Program-made: the position numbers and the translations under genes
The notes under the pieces: generated by a model
What the model was told of the DNA's origin: nothing
The model's input: the letters and a program-made list of their open reading frames with translations, nothing else
Databases searched by the model: none
Shown here: positions 7,002-16,141 of the stretch, in pieces
Position numbering within the stretch: position 1 is the stretch's first letter
Layout of the letters: every line of letters starts with the position of its first letter
Assembly: GCA_947476255.1 (NCBI GenBank)
Contig: CANJPY010000005.1
Span: 1 to 64,000, forward strand
Length of the DNA stretch: 64,000 nt
Source: Chthoniobacteraceae bacterium
GTDB taxonomy: Bacteria; Verrucomicrobiota; Verrucomicrobiia; Chthoniobacterales; Chthoniobacteraceae
Reading direction: 5' to 3'

Positions 7002-9290
7002 TTAATGGTTGAGCAAGAATTCGCCCCCGCCAATCAGGGCCCACAAGATGTCTTCCCAAGCCTGCTGGGGTGCCGCTGTTTTCTCCAAATGTGCCTTGGC
7101 CGTTTGAGTTTCTTGGGGAGAAGGGAGGCGCGAGAAGGCGCTCAAATAAAGCTCTTCCATTTTTTGTTCAGGAGTCCGTTTGGTGTCCGTGGCGAAGCGT
7201 CTGGAAAGGCCGAGGCTTGAGCCAAGTTTTTCCTGGATTTGTCCCGAGGTGGCAAGAAGCAGGCTTTGGCCGAGGCTGGCGTTGATTTGCCGCTCGCACG
7301 TGCACGCCGTCGAAGAATCGGGGCGCCCGAATTCGCGGAGGATGCCTCCCGTGTTGTAGGAGTTGTCAGGGAGCTGGATGGCGCGGGTTTTGGCCGGTTG
7401 ATTGGCCCAGTTATCCGTGGTGCCTGCCACGGAATTCACCGCGTCCAGCAGTTGCTCCGCGGACAGGCGCCGTGCGTAGTAACGCGAAAAATACTGGCCG
7501 TCCTCCGCGTTATGCGCGTTGGGGGCGGAGTCGAGTTGGTAGGCGCTGGAATTCGCCAGAACGCGGAGCAAATGTTTGAGGTCGTATCCGCTTTGGATGA
7601 AGTCCGCGGCGAGCGCGTTCAGCAGTTCAGGGTGCGAGGGCGGGTTGGTCTCCCGAATATCGTCTTCGGGGTCGACGAGGCCGCGGTTAAAGAGGATTTT
7701 CCAGTAACGGTTGACGAGCGCTTTGGCGAAGAAAGGGTTGGATTTGTCGACAAGCCAGTCGGCCAGGGCGGTGCGGGCATCATCGTCGGGAGAAAGCGCC
7801 GGGGCGGGGGAACCGATGGCGGCTGGCGCCAGTTTCTCGCCCGTTTTTTTATGAGTGGCCTCGGGGGCAACGCGTTTGAGGGCCACGACGAATTCGGCCA
7901 TGCGGCTGGGAGACACGATCCGGTTGACCTGTGAAAAGTAAGCACCCAGCGAGTAATAGTCGCGCTGGCTCCATTGCTCGTAGGGATGGTGGTGGCACTG
8001 GGCGCATTGAATGCGCACGCCGAGGAAGAGTTGCGCGGTGTCTTCGGTTTGTTGGATGGGAGTGGCGACCTGCCGGTACCACGTGACGGCCGGCGAATCC
8101 GAGGACTGCCCGGTGGCGGTGAGGATCTCCCGGACAAACTTGTCGTAGGGTTTGTTGTGGTAAAGGGTTTCACGAATCCAACCGTGGAAGGCGAAGTTGC
8201 CGTGAATGTGCGACGGATCACGGGTGTCCTGGACGTCACCTCGGCGGTTGCGCAGAAGGGAACTCCAGTAGTTGGCGAAAGTGTCCGCGTACTCGGGACT
8301 GCTGAGAAGGGAGTCGATTTTTTTGGAACGTTTGTCGGGGGCGGCATCGGCGAGGAAAGCGCGTGCTTCTTCCGGTGCGGGGAGCCGGCCCGTGAGGTCC
8401 AGGCTGGCCCGGCGCAGGAAGGTGGCGTCATTACAGAGGTTGGAGGGCGGAATGCCGACCTCCTTGAGGCGCGCGAAAATAGCCTTGTCGATGAAGCCGC
8501 GTTCTGGCGGCAGGTTGGTGACGGCGGCCCCGAGGGGAAGGGTGGCGCGGAAAATGGACACTTTGTCCTGATAGCGTGCCATGACGGTGACGCTGCCCGG
8601 GCGGGTGCCCATGGTCAGGGTGCCAGTGTGTTCGTCCACAATCGCCATGCCCTTGGGGTTGGTTTCCAAGGAGGCATAGTGGGTCACGTCCTCGGTGCGC
8701 CCGTCGGAAAAAGTGGCTTGGACCGTCAGTTTTTGGGATTCCCCGACCTTCAGGAGGCGCGCTTCGGGCAGCACTTTGACTCCCAGAAGTTTGGGGCGCG
8801 CCGGGTCTTCGATATCGTTGGGCATGCCCTGGGCGATCCAGCGTCTCAGGGTTTCGTACGCAGGCGCGCCCGGCTCGAGTTGTTTCCCGCCCCCGTGCGG
8901 GACGACGGCTGCGCCTTTGGTGAGGAGCAGACTTTCCTGCGGAGCCGACGGAGTGAGGCGGCGGCCGCGTTGTTCGTAAACGAGGTGTTCAAAGTCTTCG
9001 TCGGGTTCAAAGCCGAAGAGGGAGAGTTTGAAGCCGTTTTGACCCGTGGCCTTGCCGTGGCAGGTGCCGCCATTACACCCTTGTTTGGTGAGGACCGGGA
9101 CGACTTCGTTGACGAAACTGACGGTGGTTTCCTGCAGTTTTGTGGAGGAACCGGCGGTGGTTGGTGTGGTGGCGGCGTGTGCCACGCCAGCGGCGGGCCC
9201 CACCGGGAGGAGAAACGTCAGCGCCGACAGAATGAAGGAGAGATGCCGTCGTTTCAGGAAGCAGGTTGGGGGAAATTGGGGGAGTTTCAT
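7002..9290 (-). CDS. DUF1549/DUF1553 (PSCyt2/PSD1-type) cytochrome protein with Ig-like domain
   Basis: About 762 residues. A signal peptide lies near 15-40. A first heme-like motif CNGGTCHG at 72-79 is of C-x4-CH form, which is usual in this subfamily. A BIG2-like Ig domain follows at about 165-250 (VGESQKLTVQATFSDGRTED). DUF1549 begins around 265 (FIDKAIFARLKEVGIPPS; RRASLDLTGRLP) and carries the second motif CAQCHHHPYEQW. DUF1553 fills the C-terminal third (FAKALVNRYWKILFNRGLV; ARRLSAEQLLDAVN). These proteins are exported and often paired with DUF1501. It is the first gene of the operon running to 303. Start 9290 (MKLPQFPP) is preferred to one 15 codons upstream because the extra residues are charged and spoil the signal peptide. 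Confidence 0.88.
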   Translation of the reverse strand: MKLPQFPPTCFLKRRHLSFILSALTFLLPVGPAAGVAHAATTPTTAGSSTKLQETTVSFVNEVVPVLTKQGCNGGTCHGKATGQNGFKLSLFGFEPDEDFEHLVYEQRGRRLTPSAPQESLLLTKGAAVVPHGGGKQLEPGAPAYETLRRWIAQGMPNDIEDPARPKLLGVKVLPEARLLKVGESQKLTVQATFSDGRTEDVTHYASLETNPKGMAIVDEHTGTLTMGTRPGSVTVMARYQDKVSIFRATLPLGAAVTNLPPERGFIDKAIFARLKEVGIPPSNLCNDATFLRRASLDLTGRLPAPEEARAFLADAAPDKRSKKIDSLLSSPEYADTFANYWSSLLRNRRGDVQDTRDPSHIHGNFAFHGWIRETLYHNKPYDKFVREILTATGQSSDSPAVTWYRQVATPIQQTEDTAQLFLGVRIQCAQCHHHPYEQWSQRDYYSLGAYFSQVNRIVSPSRMAEFVVALKRVAPEATHKKTGEKLAPAAIGSPAPALSPDDDARTALADWLVDKSNPFFAKALVNRYWKILFNRGLVDPEDDIRETNPPSHPELLNALAADFIQSGYDLKHLLRVLANSSAYQLDSAPNAHNAEDGQYFSRYYARRLSAEQLLDAVNSVAGTTDNWANQPAKTRAIQLPDNSYNTGGILREFGRPDSSTACTCERQINASLGQSLLLATSGQIQEKLGSSLGLSRRFATDTKRTPEQKMEELYLSAFSRLPSPQETQTAKAHLEKTAAPQQAWEDILWALIGGGEFLLNH

Positions 9291-9390
9291 GCGATGCGGG
9301 CCGGCGTGGGGCGTTAACCTTCGGGGGCAACACATGAATTTAGGGGCCCAATGTGTCCGAGAGGAGACATTTTTTGGGCGGGCTTTTCTT

Positions 9391-9487
9391 ATCCCATTTC
9401 GTTTAACTTTATAGACGATTAAAAGACCTCAGCATCTGGGACCGCGGTCCCAGGAGAGAAAGACCAGTTTTCTTCAAGATGTGGTAT
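9391..9487 (+). repeat. Interspersed 97-bp repeat with central 18-bp perfect palindrome
   Basis: This copy begins atcccatttcgtttaacttt and ends caagatgtggtat. It matches 42978-43067 nearly base for base except for a 6-7 base difference at the palindrome. In this copy the centre is a perfect 18-bp palindrome at 9436-9453 (ctgggaccgcggtcccag). The outer ends form short inverted ends (atcc/accca and tggtat). Its last base is the first base of the stop codon triplet of the sialidase/SGNH gene (TAA at 9487-9489, minus strand). It also lies upstream of the operon starting at 9290, so it could act as terminator or regulator there. No transposase is associated. Confidence 0.75.
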
Positions 9488-11391
9488 TAGTTCTCGCTCT
9501 TTTTTGCTGTAGGCGTCAGGACCTGAAACCAGACGTCCGCCATTTTCTTCATCCCAGCTTCGCTCGGGTGCACGCCATCGGGCAACAGATCCTCCGCGGT
9601 GAGAGCGGCGTGCATATCGACAAAGGTGATGCTCTTGCCCGCCGCCTTCTGGGCCGCGACAATCGCGGGCAGGGAGGCATTGTAGGCGTCCACTTTCTCC
9701 CAGCCTGCGCGCGGGGCCTTCTGCGGCAAAATGCTGGCGACGAAAAGATGGGCGGTGCTGTTCTCGCCGATCGTACGGATGAGCTGGTCGCGCGCTGGCG
9801 CGTCGAAGCCGTTGGCGCCGGACATCAGCAGAATCGCGTCGGGTTGGTGGCGCTTGAGCACGTCCACGATTCCGGGAACCTCGACTTGAGAGACGCCGAG
9901 AACAGCGAGGACATCGGGCGGCGTCGGTACCTTGCCCCCCTTGAGGATCCCCGTGTTTCCGAAACCGGCGAGCCCGTGGTGGTCGGGATCAAACGCCGGA
10001 TCGAGGGACCCTTCCTTGCCGAAGGCGGCGTAGTTGAGGTCGCCGACAAAATCAAATCCGACGCCCGCATTCCGGAGTTTGTCCTGAAGGACCTTGCGCC
10101 ATCCTCCTCCCATGGAATGTGGAAGCCCCGTGGCTTTTCCATCTTTCTGCGCGAGATAGGAACCGCGTGTGATGCTGTCGCCCAAGGGCAGGATACGCAG
10201 AGGTTTGGAAGCGGATGTCTCCTGCCTTGTGGATGGGGATGTTCCCTCGAAGAAGGCGCGGGGCAGGACATGGTGGTACAGGCTCGTGCCGTTTGACTCC
10301 TTGTCCGTCTTGGACTGGCGGATGTGCCGCCAGACCAGGTGCAGTTGGCCCTCAATCCAGCGCACTGCTGGATAATCCACCCACAGCTCCGTGTTGGACG
10401 TACGGTAGATGTCCGTGGAGGCCGACCATGTTTTTCCGCCATCGTGGCTGGTGCGGAAGGCGAGGGCAACGCGCTCCCCTCCGTGCCAGCTGGACTCCAT
10501 CTTGACGTCTGGATTTTGGAGCACTACGAGGATGTCGGTGCCGGGGATGCGGGAGAGGACCGGCGGGGCCACGGGATTGGGAATGGAAGACTGCAAGGGC
10601 GTACTCCAGGTCGTGCCGTTGTCCTCGGAGCGCGTTTCCCAGAGCCAGCCCGTCGTGGTCCGGCCGAGCATTAGCAGTTTGCCAGGAGCGGTTTCCACAA
10701 GCGACGGTTCCCAAAAGCCCCATTCGTGTTTTTTGTACGGGTTGCCAGCCACATGCAGGACTTCTCCAAGCGGAGAGCGTCTCCACGTTTGCCCGTGGTC
10801 GTCGGAGAAAACCGTGTACACGCCGAGCGGTCCGCCCTGCTTCTTCGCGTCGGGCTTCATGTTGCAGTGGAGCAGGGCGATCACGCGACCACTCGCGAGT
10901 ACGTACAGTTTGTCCCAGGGACCGGTGGTGTACTCGTGGGAGTCGTCGCTGATTTTGAGCGGAGCCGACCACGTCCTGCCCTCGTCGGTGGAGCGCCGGA
11001 AGACCTTGAAGGCGTCGCGCCCGTTGGCAAGCGAGGTGTGGGTCAGTCCGAGTTCGCCGTTCCCCAGGCGTGCGAGGGCGACTTGAAACAAGGAACGCTC
11101 CGCGTCGTGAAGCACTATCTCTGGCGCACTCCACGTCTTCCCTCCGTCTTGCGAGCGGATCTGCCGGATTTCGCCCCGATCCCAGTCCCCGCTTTTTTCG
11201 TGCGCACCGTACATGAGCAGGAGCGAACCGTCGCGCAGTTCGATCAACGACGCCTCTCCGTTGCGGGACGCCTCCTTCGAATGTGCCACAATGACGTGAC
11301 TTAGGGAGGCGCCTGAGGGCGTTTCGGCTGCGGGCAGCGTGCCAAAAAAGCTGAACAGGAGAGCAAGGAGAAGAGGGGAGACTGATTTCAT
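9487..11391 (-). CDS. Sialidase-like (BNR) plus SGNH esterase fusion, exported
   Basis: About 634 residues. The signal peptide is MKSVSPLLLALLFSFFG. Residues about 25-385 are a six-bladed sialidase-like propeller with five Asp boxes (SQDGGKTW, STDEGRTW, SDDHGQTW, SEDNGTTW, SHDGGKTW). Residues about 395-630 are an SGNH/GDSL hydrolase with an intact nucleophile block (LPLGDSITRG), a GAN block III (MSGANGFD) and the Asp-His block DGVHPSEAG. The combination suggests removal of an O-acyl group together with cleavage or binding of the sugar, as in sialate O-acetylesterase/sialidase pairs; the true substrate is not shown. Start 11391 overlaps the stop of the upstream gene by ATGA. The codons before it would be inside that gene and lack export features. 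Confidence 0.85.
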   Translation of the reverse strand: MKSVSPLLLALLFSFFGTLPAAETPSGASLSHVIVAHSKEASRNGEASLIELRDGSLLLMYGAHEKSGDWDRGEIRQIRSQDGGKTWSAPEIVLHDAERSLFQVALARLGNGELGLTHTSLANGRDAFKVFRRSTDEGRTWSAPLKISDDSHEYTTGPWDKLYVLASGRVIALLHCNMKPDAKKQGGPLGVYTVFSDDHGQTWRRSPLGEVLHVAGNPYKKHEWGFWEPSLVETAPGKLLMLGRTTTGWLWETRSEDNGTTWSTPLQSSIPNPVAPPVLSRIPGTDILVVLQNPDVKMESSWHGGERVALAFRTSHDGGKTWSASTDIYRTSNTELWVDYPAVRWIEGQLHLVWRHIRQSKTDKESNGTSLYHHVLPRAFFEGTSPSTRQETSASKPLRILPLGDSITRGSYLAQKDGKATGLPHSMGGGWRKVLQDKLRNAGVGFDFVGDLNYAAFGKEGSLDPAFDPDHHGLAGFGNTGILKGGKVPTPPDVLAVLGVSQVEVPGIVDVLKRHQPDAILLMSGANGFDAPARDQLIRTIGENSTAHLFVASILPQKAPRAGWEKVDAYNASLPAIVAAQKAAGKSITFVDMHAALTAEDLLPDGVHPSEAGMKKMADVWFQVLTPTAKKSEN

Positions 11392-14300
11392 TTTGAAGCG
11401 TTCAGTTTCTGCCAGAGTTGCAGGAGAAAATCCCCCCGTGTCTGCGCTGTGGCAGGGGAGGAAGCGGACTCCGATTTGTGGACGGTTCGGGCGAGGCGCA
11501 TGGGATCGAGCGTGCCTGCTTGCAGCTCGGCGAATCCATTCAGCCATGTGTTTTTGAGGGCTTCGGTGAGGGCTTCCCCGAGTTTGGCGTCGTAACCCGC
11601 GAAGAAGCCCTTCGTGCCGAAATACTGCACCGCGGGAACGCGGGGGTCGTCGCTTGTGACGTCCACGTCGTTGAAGAAGCTGACAACCACTCTGCTCGCA
11701 GCGAGTTTTCGGACCAGGATATCGGACTCGATTTCGGCCGGGGCGGTCCGCGCTTTAGCCGCCAGTGCGGCCGCGTAGCCGGCACTCTCGCCGAGCTGCA
11801 TCCACGTGGGTTCAAGACGGATCGAACCCCAGCCCACGTGCGAAGCGCTGAGGGCCACGGGAACCAGCAGGTTTTTCACTTCGTTTGTGAGCAGGCAGCG
11901 ATAGGGCACTTGCGCGGGACGGGATTCCTCGCCAAGGAACAGGATCCCGTCTGCGCTGCTTCCGGAAGTCGTACGTGGAAGACAGGCGACAGAGTCCACC
12001 GGCCAGTCGGTCATCGCGATGCTATCGTTGTAAACCTGCGTGCGATCAATTCCGTCCGCGAGAACGTTGTCTTGTTCCTTGAATACATAGCGTCCGACGA
12101 GACGCCGAGCCTCGCGGACATAGATCTCATAAGGGAGATGGTGGTTGTCCGGAAATTCATCGGCGGCGAGACCGTAGCCGGCAAAGTTCTCCTTCTCCTT
12201 TTGAGGAGCCTCGGGATCGTTTTGAAGCCACCAAAGGCGCATCAGCATGGCGTCCAGATACCGGCGCGAGATGGTCTCGCGAGTGGCCCAGTCAGCCTCC
12301 GGATAAGCGTTCTGTGGACCGATAAGGCGTCCGCCGTTCCATGCCGCTTTGTTGTTTGGAAGGCTTGGCACGACACTTCCTCCCGCAGCGGCTTTGGCGA
12401 TTTCGGGATCGTAGTTCGTCGGCTTCTCGACCAGCACCCGGTTCGCGGGGTCTCGGGTCAGGATGAGACGGTAGTTGTAAGCCATGACGGAGCCGTCGGC
12501 TTCGCCGCTGTTGGGGCCCTCGAGGATCTCGCCGCTGGAATGAGGGTTGTAGCGGATGTTGAGCCTGCCCTCGTCGGCAACCCGCGGAAATCCCCGCTGC
12601 CCCGGCTCCTTGTGGCGCTCCTTGGTGTAAATGACACCCGCGTGTTTCTCGCCGTATTGGGCTGTCGACTCACGACCGACTTGGGTCTTTACACCTGCGG
12701 CGGCCATGAGATCGCCCTCGTACATGGCATCGGCAAAAATTCCGCCAGTTACAAACACCTCGGCTCCGCCGTGCCTGGGTTTTAAGGTGATCCGTTTCAG
12801 CACACCCTTGTCACGCTCCGCGGCTGCCACCACGTGGTCGAGCAGTACGGTGAGCGTCTTCTCCCTCGAGACCATTTCGCTGAACAATATTTCGGCGATG
12901 CGTGGCTCCAACTTTGGCCTGTCGATGTGCGCACGACTTGTCTTGCTCGGCATCGATAACAGGTGCTGCTGCGAACCTTCTCCGTACACCTTGGCGTAAT
13001 ACTGCATCGCGCCTGTGAGCATCTCACCATAGAGCGGCGAGCGCAGACCATCCCACGGTGCCTCCCAGCCGCCCGCGCCGCTGGTCATGAAGCCTCCGAG
13101 GTGTTTGGTGTGATTTACCAAGAGCACGCTCAATCCCTCGCGCGCCGCCCTTACTGCGCAGGCGATGCCTCCGGGCGTGCCCCCGACCACCACGAGGTCA
13201 TACGACTTGCCGTCCACCTCCCGGGCACGGGCGGCCCGCGGATTCTCCTTCGGTGGCGCGGCATTTGGAGCGCCTCCCGCCGCAAGAATCTGTTTGTCTG
13301 CCAGCAGACGCCTCTGGAGCTTGGGCTGGTCCACGTCCTGAACTGCGACGTCTACATCGAGGGCGAGACACGCCGCCGTTGCTGCTGACTGGCTCACGAC
13401 CATCAACACCGGCTCCATGCGGATGCTGCTGAAGGCGGTGTGGCTCGCTGAGAGTGCGAAAGTCACCAACAGGTTTGTGCACTCCTTCGCTTTTGGAACA
13501 ATCGCTCCATAGCCGATTTGATACGGCCCGTATCCCCCGCGCCCGCCGGCTGTCTTGCCTTCGCGCGTGACGACACCGTCCTTCACGATGCGCCGTACTT
13601 CGTGGGTGTCCGTGCCGTAGGAACCCAAGCCGATGGGGTACGGGGCGACCTGTCTGCCGTGGGTGTGGTGCTCTGTGAGTACAAGGTCGCTGACCATGCG
13701 GCGTGCCTCCCGGATGTAGAGCTGATGCGGCCAGCCCCCGTTGTCGGTGAATTCATCACGCGGCAAACCAAAGCGGCTCATGTCGTCACGCACCTTCTTT
13801 GGCACACGGGGATCTGTGGCGAGAAAATGCAGAAGACCCCGGTGGTAGTTCTCGTGCTGTTTGGCGATTTCCACGCGCCGTGCGTAACTCGCCTCGGGCC
13901 ATTCGTGGCTCGCGCCGGGAAGGTTTCCGCCAAAGGTCGCCGTGTTGAAGTCCCATTTTTGATTAGGCACTTCATCGTGTTTGGAAAACCAGCGCAGATC
14001 CATGGCGTCGCCATTGGCCAGACACGCTTCAATGAAGCGCGCCACAATTTCATAGCGCTTTGCATTGTAGTCCGGCGGCGGCGCGATGGGGAGGCGATCC
14101 GCCGCCGTGCTCAGGCACAGGCGGAAACAGTACGCCTGGACTCCGGGAGCCGGATCTCCCTGGGTGCCCGGTTCGCCCTCATTGAGCAAAGGAAGCAGAC
14201 CGCTCTTGGGATCTCCCTTCACGACGTAGGGATCGAGCGGGAAATCACGATCCCACGCACCCTGACCGCCTTTCACGCGTCCGTTTGCCTCGGGAACGAG

Positions 14301-16079
14301 ATGCCCGGTTCTCGGCTTGTAACTCGCGGTGTAGTGAATGCCGTTGTAGCTCTCGCCATACTTGGCATTGCCCTCACGCATCAACGTATAGCCGACTCCA
14401 GCCCGGGCCATGAGGTCTCCCTCGTAGGTGGTGTCGAGGAAAACCCGCGCGCGCACGACGTCGCCATTCTCCAGGACGAGTTCGCTGAGGCGTGCACCGT
14501 CTTTTTTCACAGACGCGAGGCGTGCTTCCAAAAGCACTCGCACTCCGGCTTCCTGTGCCATCTCGGCAAAGACGCGTTCCGCCCGGTGTGGCTCAATCGC
14601 ATACGCTCCGCCGGTGCCGTGGCCGCTGCCGCCCTGAGCGGTGTGCGGGCGCTCCCACTCCAGCGTCTTGCCGTATCCGCCCACGAGCCTGGAAAAATAC
14701 TCCCGCGCAAGACCGCCCACGGTGCGGGGATCGCCAATGTCCACGGCGCTGAGCCCCCCGCTCGTCATCCCGCCGAGATGCTTTCCGGGTTCCACGAGCA
14801 CCACCTTTTTGCCCATCCTCGCAGCCTGCACCGCGGCGACGACGCCGCCCGAAGTTGCACCGTAGATGCAGACTTCCGCTTCGATCGTTGCGGCAATCCC
14901 CGGCTTGGCTGCGGCCGCTGGCAAAGCCTTGGCAGGCAGCGAGAGGATGGCCCGCTTTCCGCCCCCGATGTTCGGGTCGTATTGTCCCTTAAAGCTGCCC
15001 TTGGGATCGGCACCATGCGTGGACCAAAAGACAACCATGCCTTCTTTCGTGAAGCAGATGGACGGGTAAATGTTCTGCCGGTCCTTGTCGGCCACACCCT
15101 CGTCGTCCACAACAACGGGAGCGCTCCATGATTTGCCGCCATCCTCCGAAACCGCATAGCAGAGCGGCGTCCGAGGAAAGAAGGCCCCCGGCTTGAGCGG
15201 CGGGACGTGGTTGTAGAAGACGATGAGGCGTCCGTCCGGCAGCGTTTTTAACGTGAGCGACGAGCATGCGGATTCCAGCGTTGTGGCCGCGGGAGCGGAC
15301 CATGTTTCGGCGCCGTCAGCCGATACGGCGGCGTGAATGGACCCGAGTCCGGTGCGTCCCAGCATGAGCACGCGACCGTCCCTGAGTTCCGCCACGCAGG
15401 GTTCCTGCAGGCCACGCGGCGCCTCGATTGGGACGCTCCCCTTGGACAGTCGCCACGTGGCTCCCGCATCGTCGCTGAGCATTGCCAGACCTTCGTCGCG
15501 ATCGCCTTCGGTCTTTCCCACCTTGCGGGAGACCGGCACGACCAAACGATCGGACTGCAAATGGATGAGACGGTCGTTCATCACATAAAACGCGTCCTCA
15601 CTTTCAAGGAGCGCCTTTGCCGCCGTCCAAGTGTTTCCGTCGTCGCCTGAGAATGCAATCACGGGGGTTCCGCCACCGTGCAATCCGCGCACGTGGCGGT
15701 TGAACACGACCGCAAGGCGCCCGTCGCGAAGCCTTAAAAACGAAGCGCCGCCATCGCTGATCAACCCGTTTAAACTCCACTCCATGCGCATGCGGCCCTG
15801 TTCTTTCCAGGTCCTGCCACCGTCCTTGCTGCGGTAGAGCATGGGCACTGGAAACTTTGCGGCAACCTCTTCAAAATTAGTCGGAGGACGGCCCCATGGC
15901 GCGGCCATCAGAATCTCTCCGTTTTCAAAAACGAACATCCCCGGTCCGATGAAGCTGCGTTCCGGTGTGTGTGGGACAACGACCTCTGGAGGCACCAGAA
16001 AGTGCGCCTTGTCTGCTGCGAATGCGGCGGATGACAACCCGAAGACGATGGCCGCGAGCAGTGCGAAAAAGTGGTTCAT
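11388..16079 (-). CDS. Sialidase-like domain fused to two tandem FAD-dependent oxidoreductase domains
   Basis: About 1563 residues, exported (MNHFFALLAAIVFGLSSAAF). Residues about 25-385 are a sialidase-like BNR propeller with Asp boxes SKDGGRTW, SGDDGNTW, SDDAGATW and SEDGGKSW. A short linker leads to a first FAD_oxidored domain (about 397-935) with dinucleotide motif IYGATSGGVVAAVQAARMGK and later TTYEGDLMARAGV. A second follows at about 957-1500, with VVVGGTPGGIACAVRAAREG and AMYEGDLMAAAGV. Each oxidoreductase copy is about the length of a stand-alone family member. The reading frame is open throughout, so this is a real fusion unless a sequencing error removed stops. The FAD domains may oxidise sugars; the substrate is unknown. 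The start at 16079 is fixed by the signal peptide; upstream codons in frame cover the NanM-like gene. The end overlaps the next gene by ATGA. Confidence 0.85.
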   Translation of the reverse strand: MNHFFALLAAIVFGLSSAAFAADKAHFLVPPEVVVPHTPERSFIGPGMFVFENGEILMAAPWGRPPTNFEEVAAKFPVPMLYRSKDGGRTWKEQGRMRMEWSLNGLISDGGASFLRLRDGRLAVVFNRHVRGLHGGGTPVIAFSGDDGNTWTAAKALLESEDAFYVMNDRLIHLQSDRLVVPVSRKVGKTEGDRDEGLAMLSDDAGATWRLSKGSVPIEAPRGLQEPCVAELRDGRVLMLGRTGLGSIHAAVSADGAETWSAPAATTLESACSSLTLKTLPDGRLIVFYNHVPPLKPGAFFPRTPLCYAVSEDGGKSWSAPVVVDDEGVADKDRQNIYPSICFTKEGMVVFWSTHGADPKGSFKGQYDPNIGGGKRAILSLPAKALPAAAAKPGIAATIEAEVCIYGATSGGVVAAVQAARMGKKVVLVEPGKHLGGMTSGGLSAVDIGDPRTVGGLAREYFSRLVGGYGKTLEWERPHTAQGGSGHGTGGAYAIEPHRAERVFAEMAQEAGVRVLLEARLASVKKDGARLSELVLENGDVVRARVFLDTTYEGDLMARAGVGYTLMREGNAKYGESYNGIHYTASYKPRTGHLVPEANGRVKGGQGAWDRDFPLDPYVVKGDPKSGLLPLLNEGEPGTQGDPAPGVQAYCFRLCLSTAADRLPIAPPPDYNAKRYEIVARFIEACLANGDAMDLRWFSKHDEVPNQKWDFNTATFGGNLPGASHEWPEASYARRVEIAKQHENYHRGLLHFLATDPRVPKKVRDDMSRFGLPRDEFTDNGGWPHQLYIREARRMVSDLVLTEHHTHGRQVAPYPIGLGSYGTDTHEVRRIVKDGVVTREGKTAGGRGGYGPYQIGYGAIVPKAKECTNLLVTFALSASHTAFSSIRMEPVLMVVSQSAATAACLALDVDVAVQDVDQPKLQRRLLADKQILAAGGAPNAAPPKENPRAARAREVDGKSYDLVVVGGTPGGIACAVRAAREGLSVLLVNHTKHLGGFMTSGAGGWEAPWDGLRSPLYGEMLTGAMQYYAKVYGEGSQQHLLSMPSKTSRAHIDRPKLEPRIAEILFSEMVSREKTLTVLLDHVVAAAERDKGVLKRITLKPRHGGAEVFVTGGIFADAMYEGDLMAAAGVKTQVGRESTAQYGEKHAGVIYTKERHKEPGQRGFPRVADEGRLNIRYNPHSSGEILEGPNSGEADGSVMAYNYRLILTRDPANRVLVEKPTNYDPEIAKAAAGGSVVPSLPNNKAAWNGGRLIGPQNAYPEADWATRETISRRYLDAMLMRLWWLQNDPEAPQKEKENFAGYGLAADEFPDNHHLPYEIYVREARRLVGRYVFKEQDNVLADGIDRTQVYNDSIAMTDWPVDSVACLPRTTSGSSADGILFLGEESRPAQVPYRCLLTNEVKNLLVPVALSASHVGWGSIRLEPTWMQLGESAGYAAALAAKARTAPAEIESDILVRKLAASRVVVSFFNDVDVTSDDPRVPAVQYFGTKGFFAGYDAKLGEALTEALKNTWLNGFAELQAGTLDPMRLARTVHKSESASSPATAQTRGDFLLQLWQKLNASK

Positions 16080-16141
16080 GGGAGGGTGTGTCGGTTTGTA
16101 GTTGAGCGGGAGCACAAGGGCGGGGCTGGGTGTGGAGCGGT

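Noticed and set aside
7002-9290. Novel heme attachment motif C-x4-CH
   Set aside because: CNGGTCHG-type motifs are usual for the first domain of this DUF1549 subfamily, so it is not new.
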